Translations under genes and position numbers: made by a program
The notes under the pieces: generated by a model
Databases searched by the model: none
What the model was told of the DNA's origin: nothing
The model's input: the letters and a program-made list of their open reading frames with translations, nothing else
Part shown: positions 18,536 through 26,967 of the stretch, piece after piece
Position numbering within the stretch: position 1 is the first letter of the stretch
How the letters are laid out: each line of letters begins with the position of its first letter
Assembly (NCBI GenBank): GCA_016699855.1
Contig: CP064988.1
Coordinates: 1,764,501 to 1,828,500 of the forward strand
Length of the DNA: 64,000 nt
Source of the DNA: Rhodospirillales bacterium
GTDB lineage: Bacteria > Pseudomonadota > Alphaproteobacteria > Reyranellales > Reyranellaceae
Reading direction: 5' to 3'

Positions 18536-19696
18536 TCAATCCGGCAGAGCCTCGCCCATCGCGCCCTCGCTGTTGACCAGCAGCACGCGGGCGCGCGCGT
18601 CGAGACCGAGCGCGGCGTAGGCCTCGCGGTCGACGCAGGCGCGGATCAGACCGGCCGCGCCGGCCGCGCCGGAGGGGCCGGACTCGATCGCCGGATCGCC
18701 GTCGAGCGGGTCCGCGAGGCGCCGCCGCGTCGGCGTCACGAGGTCCTCGCCGATGGTCATGAACCAGTCGGCGGCGAGGCCGATCACCGGCCACGTCACC
18801 GGCGAGATCTCGCGGCAGGCCAGGCCGCCCATCGCGGTGGCGGCATCGCCGCTGGCTAGCGCCGGGGCGCCCGCGAGGTTGCTCTGGAACCAGCAATCGG
18901 CGCTCTCGGGCTCGACCACGACGAAGGTCGGCCGCCTGGCCATCTCGGCCCACATGTGGCCGATCACGGCCGCGGCGAGGCCGCCGACGCCGGCCTGGAC
19001 GAAGACGTGCGTCGGACCCTCGGGCCACTGCTCGAGCGCCTCCTGGACCAGCACCGTGTAGCCGCGCATGACGTCGCGCGGCACGCGCTCGTAGCCCTCC
19101 CACGAGGTGTCGGAGATGATCGTCCAGCCCTTCTCGGCGGCGGCGCGGCGGCAGGCGGCGACGGCCGCGTCGTAGTCGCCGTCGACGCGCACGACCTCGG
19201 CGCCGCGGGCGCGGATCGCGGCCTCCTTCTCGGCGCTGGTGAAGGCCGGCAGGAACACCACGCAGCGGGTGCCGAACAGCTTCGCGCCGGCCGCCACCGA
19301 ACGGCCGTGGTTGCCGGAGCTGGCGGTCGTGAACACCGTGCCGCCCCACAGCTCGCGGCCCTCGCCGGCCATGAGCCGCGCGTAGGTGACGTTCGCGTGC
19401 CACGCCTCGCCGCAGACGCTCGACAGGTGGTTGCCGACCGCGAGCACGCCGCCCAGCGCCTTGAAGGCGCCGAAGCCGAAACGCTTCGACTCGTCCTTCA
19501 CGCGGATCTCGCCGACGCCCAGCGTCGCGGCCAGCGCCGGCAGCGCCAGCAGCGGCGTGACGCGGTGCGCCGGGCATTCGGCGAGGCCGCGCGCCAGCTC
19601 GGCGACGCCGTTGGGGTTGACGACGTACCGCTGCTCGCGGCCGAACGGCCGGTCGCGGCGGGCGCGGGGATTGGCGGCGAGCCAGGCGGGAACCAT
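18536..19696 (-). CDS. dpaL: Diaminopropionate ammonia-lyase
   Basis: This 386-residue fold-type II PLP enzyme is predicted to split 2,3-diaminopropionate into pyruvate and ammonia. The family hallmark DESKRFGFGAFKALGG holds the PLP lysine at residue 79. SSGNHGRSVA and a Gly-rich phosphate loop (VQAGVGGLAAAVIG) follow, as in Salmonella DpaL. Length is close to the usual 370-400. The ATG at 19696 is the first in frame. The gene is separated by 39 bases from copA and is probably transcribed on its own. Threonine dehydratase-like enzymes share the fold, but the RFG-AFK motif favours DpaL. Confidence 0.88.
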   Translation of the reverse strand: MVPAWLAANPRARRDRPFGREQRYVVNPNGVAELARGLAECPAHRVTPLLALPALAATLGVGEIRVKDESKRFGFGAFKALGGVLAVGNHLSSVCGEAWHANVTYARLMAGEGRELWGGTVFTTASSGNHGRSVAAGAKLFGTRCVVFLPAFTSAEKEAAIRARGAEVVRVDGDYDAAVAACRRAAAEKGWTIISDTSWEGYERVPRDVMRGYTVLVQEALEQWPEGPTHVFVQAGVGGLAAAVIGHMWAEMARRPTFVVVEPESADCWFQSNLAGAPALASGDAATAMGGLACREISPVTWPVIGLAADWFMTIGEDLVTPTRRRLADPLDGDPAIESGPSGAAGAAGLIRACVDREAYAALGLDARARVLLVNSEGAMGEALPD

Positions 19697-19782
19697 GGTG
19701 GCGATTCTAGCGCGCCGCTCCGCCGCCGTCGCCCCCTGTGCCTCGGCGGCGGGATCGCCTAATGTGGCGGCGGAGGCCGACC

Positions 19783-20031
19783 ATGAAAGTGAACGTGACC
19801 ATCGACTGCACCCCCGAGGAGGCCCGCAGCTTCTTCGGACTGCCGGACCTCAAGCCGATGCAGGACCGCATCCTGGCCGAGGTCGAGCAGCGCATGAAGG
19901 CCGGTCTGGGCGCCATGGATCCGGCGGAGGTGTTCAAGACCTGGCTGCCGGCGTCGATGCAGGGCGTCGAGCAGGTCCAGCAGATGTTCTGGCAGCAGCT
20001 CGCGTCGATGTCGGGCGCGCAGAAGAAATAG
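19783..20031 (+). CDS. DUF6489 family protein
   Basis: This 82-residue acidic, soluble protein begins MKVNVTIDCTPEEARSFFGLPDL and continues with amphipathic helices (QDRILAEVEQRM, VQQMFWQQLASM). This matches a small family I recall as DUF6489, restricted to alphaproteobacteria and of unknown function. The ATG at 19783 has GGAGG seven bases upstream. It is followed 12 bases later by the ferredoxin gene, so the two are likely co-transcribed. Helical C-terminal segments of this kind also occur in phasin-like proteins, but I see no firm basis for that. Confidence 0.8.
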   Translation: MKVNVTIDCTPEEARSFFGLPDLKPMQDRILAEVEQRMKAGLGAMDPAEVFKTWLPASMQGVEQVQQMFWQQLASMSGAQKK

Positions 20032-20043
20032 GAACCGCCGCCG

Positions 20044-20400
20044 ATGACCGACGATCCCGCGCCGTACTACCGCGCGCACGTGTTCTGCTGCACCAACCGC
20101 CGCGAGGCCGGCCATCCGCGCGGCTGCTGCGCCGACGCCGGCGGCGAGGCGCTGCGCGACCACATGAAGGCCCGCGCCCGCGAGATGGGCCTCAAGGACG
20201 TGCGCATCAACAACGCGGGCTGCCTCGACCGCTGCGAGCTGGGACCGACGGTGGTGATCTATCCCGAGGGCGTCTGGTACGCGTGTCCGACCAAGGCCGA
20301 CGTCGACGAGATCCTCGAGACCCATCTGCGCGACGGCCGCCGCGTGGAGCGCCTGATGCTGCTGCCGACCGACAAGCGCCGGTCGGACCGCCGCGTCTGA
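20044..20400 (+). CDS. Thioredoxin-fold [2Fe-2S] ferredoxin (Shethna-type)
   Basis: This 118-residue protein has Cys15/Cys16 and Cys28/Cys29 in the first loop (HVFCCTNRR, GCC) and the second pair Cys60-x3-Cys64 (NAGCLDRC). This spacing is that of thioredoxin-like 2Fe-2S proteins related to FeSII and the NuoE C-terminal domain. GPTVVIYPEGVWYAC follows, as in the family. It should carry single electrons in the cytoplasm; the partner is unknown. Spacing to the DUF6489 gene is 12 bases. The next gene begins 34 bases downstream with its own GGAGAC site. Confidence 0.88.
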   Translation: MTDDPAPYYRAHVFCCTNRREAGHPRGCCADAGGEALRDHMKARAREMGLKDVRINNAGCLDRCELGPTVVIYPEGVWYACPTKADVDEILETHLRDGRRVERLMLLPTDKRRSDRRV

Positions 20401-20434
20401 CCCCGGCACCGGACCCCGAGCAACGGAGACGCAA

Positions 20435-21480
20435 ATGAGCCGCGCCATGGGACTGGGCATCGCCACCCTCGCCGTCGTCGGCGCCCTGCTCGCGCTGTGG
20501 AAGCCGTGGGGCGTGCCGGCCGGCGACGCCGCCCGCGCCGCCATCGCGCGGGCGACGACGGAGAAGGAGACCGCCGAGAAGTCGCTCGCGTCGGCCAGGA
20601 CGGAGCTCGACAAGGCCGTGGCGGCGGCCGCGGCGGCCAAAGGCGAGGCCGATTCGCGCGTCGCCGCCGCGAGGGCCGAGGCCGACAAGGCGCTGGCGCG
20701 GCGCGGGCCGAGGGCGATCTGCGCCTCGCCGGCGCCGCCAAGGCGCTGGCCGAGCTGAAGGCCGAGGGCGAGCGCGCCCGGGCGGCGGCAAAATCGGAGA
20801 TGGACGGCGCGGTCGCGGCCGCCAAGGCCGAGGCCGAGCGCGCGGTCGCGGCGGCCAGAGCGGAGACCGAGAAGGCGGTGGCGGCGGTCAAGGCGGAGGC
20901 CGAGAAGGCCGCCGGCGCCGGCGGCGCCGACCGGTTCGCGGCGCTGCGCGCGGAGCTCGAGAAGGCGGCCGCGGCGGCCAGGGCCGACGCCGAGAGGGCG
21001 ATCGCCGCCGCCAAGGCCGACGCCGAGAAGATCGTCGCCGACGCGCGCGGCAAGTGCGCCGCCGCCGTCGCGGCGCAATCCGCCGCGCCGAGCACCGCGG
21101 CGATCGGCGCCGACGACATAGCCAAGGAGCTCGCGGTGTCGGGGAAGATCGCGCTCTACGGCATCCAGTTCGACTCCAGCAAATCGAACATCAAGGGCGA
21201 ATCCAAGGAATCCATGGACGAGCTCGCCGCGCTGCTGAAGAGCGACCCCAAGCTCAAGCTGCTGGTGGTCGGCCACACCGACAGCCAGGGCGACTTCACG
21301 TTCAACCGCAACCTGTCGGAGCAACGGGCGCAGGCCGTGGTCAAGGAGCTGACGGGCAAGCACGGGGTGGCGGCGGCGCGGCTGTCGTTCGCCGGCGTCG
21401 CCGATCTGGTGCCGGTCGCGACCAACGACAGCGAAGAGGGCCGCGTGCGCAACCGGCGCGTCGAGATCGTCAAGCGCTAG
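20435..21480 (+). pseudogene. OmpA-family protein with TolA-like linker, frameshifted near 20695-20702
   Basis: The start at 20435 (ribosome site GGAGAC upstream) gives a membrane anchor (GLGIATLAVVGALLALW) and an Ala/Glu/Lys coiled linker. That frame stops at 20758 after 107 residues. The following frame continues the same linker (AEGDLRLAGAAKALAELKAE) and ends at 21480 with an OmpA-type peptidoglycan-binding domain. The domain includes IQFDSSKSNIK and a VVGHTDSQGDFTFNRNLSEQ motif (His-Thr-Asp...Asn-x2-Leu-Ser). Restoring one G in the GGCGCGGCG tract joins both frames into about 348 residues. The protein would tether the inner membrane to the cell wall. Either a real one-base deletion or a sequencing error; the domain is otherwise undamaged, which favours error or a very recent event. 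Confidence 0.75.
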
Positions 21481-21495
21481 CGGCGCGGCGCCGCG

Positions 21496-22221
21496 CTACT
21501 CCAGGAGCTCGCCGAGGCGGCGGATGACGCGGTCCGGACGCGCGGCGGCGTCGTCCGGAAGCCCGTCGCCGTGCGGATCGAACCAGATGCCGCGCATGCC
21601 CAGCCGCTGCGGCATCACGACCTCCCATTCGAGGTTGTCGCCGACCATCCAGGCGCGCGCCGGCGGCGCGCCGATCTTGGCCAGCGCGTGGACGTAGACC
21701 TCCGGCTCGGGCTTGCCCTTGCCGAACTCGCCCTCGATCTGGATGTGCTCGAAACGGTGCGCGAGATCGAACCGCTCGACCTTGGCGCGCTGGATCTCGG
21801 ACTGGCCGTTGGTCACCAGCGCCAGCCGCACGCCGGCGGCGCGCAGCGCGTCGATGGTGGCGTGCGAGTCGGGATAGAGGGCGTATTCCCGCCGCCGCAG
21901 CTCGGTGAAGGCGTCCGCCAGCTCGTCGGCCAGCGCGGGATCGGCGCGGCCCAGCCGCGCGAAGGCCGCGCGGACCACCAGGCGGCGCGCGCCGGATATG
22001 TCGAGGCGCCAGCGGGCGGCGGCGGCGGGGTCGCTCCAGAACGTGCGGGCCTCGGAGACGATGACGCCGCGCAGGCGGTCCAGATCCTCGCCCGCGGGAC
22101 CGGCCGAGAGCGGCGCGCGATAGCCGTCGAGCAGGCGCGCCCACGCCTCCTCCGGCTTGGCGTAGGCGCGGATGATCGTGTCGTCGAGGTCGAACAGGAT
22201 CGCGTCGGGAAGCTCGGGCAT
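21496..22221 (-). CDS. HAD-superfamily hydrolase (phosphoglycolate phosphatase-like)
   Basis: This 241-residue protein has HAD motif I DLDDT (residues 11-15), motif II TNG, motif III Lys in GKGKPEP and motif IV GDNLEWE. A helical cap of about 100 residues sits between motifs I and II, giving subfamily IA. These enzymes remove phosphate from small molecules such as phosphoglycolate or pyridoxal phosphate; the substrate here is not predictable. It lies convergent to the OmpA-like gene with 15 bases between stops. It is 52 bases upstream of nothing transcribed in its own direction except that stop, so it is probably monocistronic. Confidence 0.88.
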   Translation of the reverse strand: MPELPDAILFDLDDTIIRAYAKPEEAWARLLDGYRAPLSAGPAGEDLDRLRGVIVSEARTFWSDPAAAARWRLDISGARRLVVRAAFARLGRADPALADELADAFTELRRREYALYPDSHATIDALRAAGVRLALVTNGQSEIQRAKVERFDLAHRFEHIQIEGEFGKGKPEPEVYVHALAKIGAPPARAWMVGDNLEWEVVMPQRLGMRGIWFDPHGDGLPDDAAARPDRVIRRLGELLE

Positions 22222-22273
22222 CGCGTCGACGGCATTACGCGGAATCGCGCCGCCACGCCAGCGCGGCCACGCC

Positions 22274-22684
22274 TCATACCGCGTCGCGCGCGGCCTTCTC
22301 GGCGATTCCCGAGACGCCCTCGCGGCGCGCCAGCTCGGCCCAGACCTGCCACGGCTTGACCCCGAGCGTCGCCCACAGCGCCAGCAGGTGGTAGAGCAAG
22401 TCGGCGCTCTCCATCACCAGCTTGCGGCGGTCGCCCTTGATCGCCTCGATCACGGTCTCGGTCGCCTCCTCGCCCAGCTTCTGCGCCAGCTTCTCCGTGC
22501 CGCGCGCCATCAGCTTGGCGGTGTACGACGTCGCCGGATCGGCGCCTTTGCGGCTCTCGATGGTGTCGTAGAGCCGGTCGAGCATGTGCGGCGCCCGCGC
22601 CGCCGCGCGTTCGTGGTCCTTGCCGGTGGATTTCTTCGCCTTGGCGGCCTTCTTGCGGCCGTCCTTCTCTTTTTTCTTGGCCAT
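22274..22684 (-). CDS. hisE: Phosphoribosyl-ATP pyrophosphatase
   Basis: This 136-residue cytoplasmic enzyme performs the second step of histidine synthesis, hydrolysing PR-ATP to PR-AMP. The MazG-like core is present: LGEEATETVIEAIKGD, then ESADLLYHLLALWATLGV with the metal-binding Glu and Asp residues. The ATG at 22684 adds about 33 Lys/Arg/Ala-rich residues (MAKKKEKDGRKKAAKAKK) ahead of the usual start region MLDRLYDTI. An alternative Met at 22585 would give the normal length. The gene is third in a hisA-hisF-hisE series on the minus strand, with 80 bases after hisF. Confidence 0.93.
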   Translation of the reverse strand: MAKKKEKDGRKKAAKAKKSTGKDHERAAARAPHMLDRLYDTIESRKGADPATSYTAKLMARGTEKLAQKLGEEATETVIEAIKGDRRKLVMESADLLYHLLALWATLGVKPWQVWAELARREGVSGIAEKAARDAV

Positions 22685-22764
22685 CGTCCGCCGTTCCGCG
22701 CTGGGGGAGGTGCGCGCCGGCCTGTTCCGGCCGGTTCTTGTGCGGTTGCTTCCCGACTTTGATT

Positions 22765-23538
22765 CTACGCCGATTTCGCGGATTGTCGAACGGGAACGCC
22801 GCGGCGGGCGAGATGGGCCTTGGCCTCGGCGATGGTGAAGGTGCCGAAATGGAAGATCGAGGCCGCCAGCACCGCGCTGGCGCCGCCGATCGTCACGCCG
22901 TCGGCCAGATCGTCCAGCGTGCCGACGCCGCCCGAGGCGATCACCGGCACCGGCACGGCGGCGCTGACGGCGCGCGTCAGCTCGAGGTCGAACCCCGCCT
23001 TGGTGCCGTCGCGGTCCATCGAGGTCAGCAGGATCTCGCCGGCGCCGCTGGCGGCCATGCGCCGCGCCCAGTCGACGGCGTCGATCCCGGTGGTCTGCCG
23101 GCCGCCATGGGTGAAGACCTCCCAGCGGCCCGGCCCCGTCGCCTTGGCGTCGATCGCGACCACGACGCACTGGTCGCCGTACTTCTCCGCCGCCTCGCGC
23201 ACGAACTCCGGCCGGGACACGGCGGCGGAGTTGATCGACACCTTGTCGGCGCCGGCCAGCAGCAGCTTGCGGATGTCCTCGACCGCGCGCACGCCGCCGC
23301 CGACCGTCACCGGCATGAAGCAGTGGTCGGCGGTGCGCCGCACCACGTCGTAGATCGTGTCGCGGTTCTCGTGGCTGGCGGTGATGTCGAGGAAGGTCAA
23401 CTCGTCGGCGCCGGCGGCGTCGTAGACCCGCGCCTGCTCGACCGGGTCGCCGGCGTCGACCAGGTCGACGAACTTCACGCCCTTGACCACGCGGCCGGCG
23501 TGGACGTCGAGGCAGGGGATGATCCTGACCTTGAGCAT
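22765..23538 (-). CDS. hisF: Imidazole glycerol phosphate synthase, cyclase subunit
   Basis: This 257-residue (beta/alpha)8 barrel pairs with HisH to make imidazole glycerol phosphate in histidine synthesis. It opens MLKVRIIPCLDVHAGRVVKG with catalytic Asp11. The second catalytic Asp is in VVVAIDAK, and the phosphate loops are TVGGGVR and IASGGVG. Length is standard. It starts ten bases after the hisA stop, so the two are surely co-transcribed. HisH is not encoded in the window. Confidence 0.97.
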   Translation of the reverse strand: MLKVRIIPCLDVHAGRVVKGVKFVDLVDAGDPVEQARVYDAAGADELTFLDITASHENRDTIYDVVRRTADHCFMPVTVGGGVRAVEDIRKLLLAGADKVSINSAAVSRPEFVREAAEKYGDQCVVVAIDAKATGPGRWEVFTHGGRQTTGIDAVDWARRMAASGAGEILLTSMDRDGTKAGFDLELTRAVSAAVPVPVIASGGVGTLDDLADGVTIGGASAVLAASIFHFGTFTIAEAKAHLARRGVPVRQSAKSA

Positions 23539-23548
23539 CGCCGCGGCG

Positions 23549-24277
23549 CTATCCGCGCAGCACCCGGAGCGCCTCGGCCAGGCCGATGCGTCCGTCGTAG
23601 AGAGAGCGGCCGGCGACGACGCCGACGATGCCGGTGGCCTCCTGCCGCTTCAGCTCGCGCAGGTCGTCGATGGTGGCGACGCCGCCCGAGGCGATCACCG
23701 GCGTCGTCAGGTGCAGCGCCATGGTGACGGTCTGGTCGACGTTGACGCCGCCCATCGCGCCGTCGCGGTTGATGTCGGTGTAGATGATCGCGGCGACGCC
23801 GGCGTCCTCGAACTTCAGCGCCAGGTCGAGCGCCTTGACCGTCGACTGCTTGGTCCAGCCATCGACCGCGACGACGCCGTCGCGGGCGTCGATGCCGACC
23901 GCGATCCGGCCCGGCCACTGGCGGCAGGCGTCGCGCACGAGGTTGGCGTTGCTGACCGCGACCGTGCCGAGGATCACCCGCCGCACGCCGGCGTCGAGCC
24001 ACAGCGCGATGGTCTCGATGTCGCGGATGCCGCCGCCGAGCTGGATCGGCAGCTCGCCGACCGCCTCGAGGATCGACACCACCGCCGCCTTGTTGACCGG
24101 GCGTCCCTCGATCGCGCCGTTGAGGTCGACCAGATGCAGCCACTCGCAGCCGGCGTCGACGAAGCGCCGCGCCTGGTCGGCGGGCGAGACGTTGAAGATC
24201 GTCGCCTTCTCCATGTCGCCGCGCAGCAGGCGGACGCACTGGCCGTCTTTGAGGTCGATGGCGGGAAAGAGGATCAT
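23549..24277 (-). CDS. hisA: ProFAR isomerase
   Basis: This 242-residue barrel enzyme isomerises the phosphoribosylformimino intermediate before the HisHF step. Its first strand is MILFPAIDLKDGQCVRL with catalytic Asp8. The mid-barrel Asp lies in VGIDARDGVVAVDGW and the phosphate-binding loops are LGGGIRD and IASGGVAT. The internal duplication typical of HisA/HisF is visible. It is first of the visible his genes; the 88 bases to the upstream MBL-fold gene hold no recognisable signal, so promoter position is unknown. Confidence 0.97.
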   Translation of the reverse strand: MILFPAIDLKDGQCVRLLRGDMEKATIFNVSPADQARRFVDAGCEWLHLVDLNGAIEGRPVNKAAVVSILEAVGELPIQLGGGIRDIETIALWLDAGVRRVILGTVAVSNANLVRDACRQWPGRIAVGIDARDGVVAVDGWTKQSTVKALDLALKFEDAGVAAIIYTDINRDGAMGGVNVDQTVTMALHLTTPVIASGGVATIDDLRELKRQEATGIVGVVAGRSLYDGRIGLAEALRVLRG

Positions 24278-24365
24278 GGGTGCGCGCGCTCGGGCCGGTC
24301 CGGAAACGCGCAGGGGTGTAGCGGAACGCGGCGGCGATGGGAAGCGCCGCCGCCCGCGCTCCCGA

Positions 24366-25259
24366 TCAGAACGGAATCTCGAACGCGTCGCCCTTCGCGC
24401 GCACGCGCACCGCGTGCGGGGCGCCGAAATGCGCCGGCATCAGCAGGCCGCCGTTGCCGGCGACGATCTCCAGCGCGCGGCGGCGCGAGGCCCGCGCGCC
24501 CGCGGCGTCCGCGCAGAAGCCGCTGTTCAGCTCGGGATGGAACACCTGAAGCGGATGGTGGCAGATGTCGCCGATCAGCAGCGCGTGGCCGTCGCCGGAC
24601 TCGACGTGCATGATCATCGACCCCGGGGTGTGGCCGGCCGCCAGCTCCAGCCGGATGCCCGGCTCGATCTCGTGGCCGTCGTCGACCATCACGGCCATCC
24701 CGGCCGCGTGGATCGGCCCGATCGAGTCGTTGAACACGGCGGCGTCCTGCGAGTCCGGCTCGCGCTCGGCGTTGGCCTTCATCCACTCGAATTCGCGCCG
24801 GCAGTAAAGGTACTTCGCGTTCGGGAAGGTCGGCACCCAGCGGCCGTCGAGCAGGCGCGTGTTCCAGCCGACGTGGTCTACGTGCATGTGGGTGCAGAAC
24901 ACGAAGTCGATGTCGTCGACACCGAGACCGAGCGCCTCCAGCCGCTGCACGTAGGGCTGGCTCAGCATGTTGAAGCCGGGATTGCCCGGCCGCGGCTTGT
25001 CGTTGCCGATGCAGGTGTCGATCAGGATGTTGTGGTTCGCCGTGCGCAGGATCCAGGAATGCGTGCCCATCACGAACCGGCCGGCCTCCGGGTCGTAGTG
25101 GTTCGGCGTCAGCCACGAGGCGTGCCGCTCCAGCAGATCCGGCGTCAGGTCGGGCAGCAGGAATTTGGGCGGAAACGCCTTGCCCAGCGTCTCCTTCAGC
25201 CGCAGCACCGTGATGGCGCCGAGCTTGAACTCGGTCGGCACGGCGACGGGTCGGTTCAT
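24366..25259 (-). CDS. MBL-fold metallo-hydrolase (quorum-lactonase-like)
   Basis: This 297-residue metallo-beta-lactamase fold protein has metal site THMHVDHVGWN, further ligands in AGHTPGSM and IGDICHH, and a late His in MPAHFGAP. The HxHxDH pattern and the Asp in GDI predict a dinuclear zinc centre. Close families include lactonases and arylsulfatase-like hydrolases; the substrate is not identifiable. The ATG at 25259 follows GGAGGAACACCG. It is transcribed away from rpe, with a 75-base shared upstream region, and towards hisA. Confidence 0.9.
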   Translation of the reverse strand: MNRPVAVPTEFKLGAITVLRLKETLGKAFPPKFLLPDLTPDLLERHASWLTPNHYDPEAGRFVMGTHSWILRTANHNILIDTCIGNDKPRPGNPGFNMLSQPYVQRLEALGLGVDDIDFVFCTHMHVDHVGWNTRLLDGRWVPTFPNAKYLYCRREFEWMKANAEREPDSQDAAVFNDSIGPIHAAGMAVMVDDGHEIEPGIRLELAAGHTPGSMIMHVESGDGHALLIGDICHHPLQVFHPELNSGFCADAAGARASRRRALEIVAGNGGLLMPAHFGAPHAVRVRAKGDAFEIPF

Positions 25260-25334
25260 CGGTGTTCCTCCATGGCGCGCGGTCGCCGCGGGCCGCGTCT
25301 TGTCGCCGCGCATGTCACCTGATAGGTGCCGTCC

Positions 25335-25997
25335 ATGCAACAGCCGATCCGCATCGCGCCCTCGATCCTGTCCGCCGATTTCGCCGCGCTGGGCCGCGAG
25401 GTCGCCGCGATCACGGCGGCCGGCGCCGACCTGGTCCACGTCGACGTGATGGACGGCCATTTCGTGCCCAACCTCACCATCGGGCCGGCCGTGGTGAAGG
25501 CGTTGCGGCCGCATTCCGCCCTGCCGTTCGACGTCCATCTGATGATCTCGCCGGTCGACGCCTTCGCCGCCGAGTTCGCCGCCGCCGGCGCCGACATCGT
25601 GTCGTTCCACCCCGAGGCCGGACCGCATCCGCACCGCACCGTCCAGCTGATCAAATCCCTGGGCAGGAAGGCGGGGATCGTCCTGAATCCGGGGACGCCG
25701 GCCGGCGTGGTCGAGCCCCTGCTGGGCGACATCGACCTGATCCTCGCGATGAGCGTCAATCCGGGCTTCGGCGGCCAGAGCTTCATCGAAAGCCAGCTCG
25801 CGAAGATCGCGGCCTTGCGGCGCATGATCGACGCCTCCGGACGGAGCATCGATCTGGAGGTCGACGGCGGCATCAACCCGGAGACCGCGCGCAGGGCCGT
25901 CGCGGCCGGCGCCGACATGCTGGTGGCCGGCACCGCCGTGTTCGCCGGCGGCCCGGAGCGCTACGCCGCCAACATCCGGGCGCTGCGCGGCGCCTGA
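25335..25997 (+). CDS. rpe: Ribulose-phosphate 3-epimerase
   Basis: This 220-residue (beta/alpha)8 enzyme interconverts ribulose 5-phosphate and xylulose 5-phosphate in the pentose phosphate pathway. The hallmark motifs are IAPSILSADFA, HVDVMDGHFVPN, VHLMI and MSVNPGFGGQSF, with the final phosphate loop VDGGIN. The ATG at 25335 is preferred over a GTG three codons upstream. It is convergent with the ABC permease gene, with one base between stops, and divergent from the MBL-fold gene. Confidence 0.96.
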   Translation: MQQPIRIAPSILSADFAALGREVAAITAAGADLVHVDVMDGHFVPNLTIGPAVVKALRPHSALPFDVHLMISPVDAFAAEFAAAGADIVSFHPEAGPHPHRTVQLIKSLGRKAGIVLNPGTPAGVVEPLLGDIDLILAMSVNPGFGGQSFIESQLAKIAALRRMIDASGRSIDLEVDGGINPETARRAVAAGADMLVAGTAVFAGGPERYAANIRALRGA

Positions 25998-25998
25998 T

Positions 25999-26967
25999 TC
26001 AGGCGCGCACCTCCTGGCGCTGGAACACCACGTAGGCCAGCGCGAAGACGACGATCATCGCGGCGACCAGCGCCGTGATCTGCGGCCAGGCGAGCAGCAG
26101 GCTCTGCCCGACCGGCAGCGGCGCGCCGTGGACCATCCCCTGGAGCTGGCTGACGAACACCAGCCCGAGCGAGCGCTGCGAGGGATTGAGCAGCGGCTGG
26201 GCCGATCCGAAGAACAGCGTGTTGGGCGACAGGCGCGACAGCGCCAGGCTCCACGCGGCGTTGTCGGGATCGGTCAGTCCGCGCGCGGCGTAGACGAGGT
26301 CCGGGGGCGCGATCGTCTGGGCCGCGACCTGGGCCATGATCGGCCACAGGATGGTGAAGAACAGCCACACGCCGAGCGCGCACAACGCCGCCGACGCGGC
26401 CGAACGCATCGCCACCGAGAACAGCATCGCCACGCCCAGCCAGACGCCGGCGTAGGCGATGGCCACGAGCAGGAAGGCGCAGCCGCGCAGCACCTCCGGC
26501 CCGCCCGGCGGCACGCCGAGCGCCAGCAATCCGACGCCCAGGATCAGCAGCCACAGCGCGACGAGGGCCACCGTCACGGTGGCCAGCGCCGCCAGGAACT
26601 TCCCGAGCAGCAGCGCGTCGCGGTAGATCGGCTGCGCCAGGATGCGGCTCATGGTGCGCCGGGCGAACTCGCCGTTGACCGAGTCGAACGCCAGCCCGAC
26701 CGCGACCAGCGGGATCAGCAGGCTGAGAAGGGTCATCAGCGCCGGCACCGGCATCTGCTCGCTGCTGTAGGTGAACAGCAGCAGGTACAGGAACGGCTCG
26801 TTGGCGCTCGACGCCCGGATGTCGCGGATCGCGACGTAGACCGGGAAGATTCCGATCAGGACAACCAGCGCCTGCAGCACGAAGTTGCGCGCGCCGCCGA
26901 GGTGGTCGGCGAACTCCTTCACGAACACCGCGCCGAGGCCGGTGAACGGCGAGCCCTCACGCCGCAT
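25999..26967 (-). CDS. ABC-2 type transporter permease
   Basis: This 322-residue inner-membrane protein has six hydrophobic segments in the ABC-2/NosY pattern. A large first loop contains FDSVNGEFARRTMSRILAQP, which fits the coupling-helix region. The start overlaps the end of the ATPase gene by 11 bases (26957-26967), so translation is coupled. It forms the membrane channel of an exporter whose ATPase is next door and whose periplasmic partner is the NEW3-domain protein. Substrate unknown; NosFY-like and gliding-type exporters are distant relatives. Confidence 0.9.
   Translation of the reverse strand: MRREGSPFTGLGAVFVKEFADHLGGARNFVLQALVVLIGIFPVYVAIRDIRASSANEPFLYLLLFTYSSEQMPVPALMTLLSLLIPLVAVGLAFDSVNGEFARRTMSRILAQPIYRDALLLGKFLAALATVTVALVALWLLILGVGLLALGVPPGGPEVLRGCAFLLVAIAYAGVWLGVAMLFSVAMRSAASAALCALGVWLFFTILWPIMAQVAAQTIAPPDLVYAARGLTDPDNAAWSLALSRLSPNTLFFGSAQPLLNPSQRSLGLVFVSQLQGMVHGAPLPVGQSLLLAWPQITALVAAMIVVFALAYVVFQRQEVRA

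Noticed and set aside
22222..24365. A complete histidine operon
   Set aside because: Only hisA, hisF and hisE are present; hisB and hisH are not in the window.
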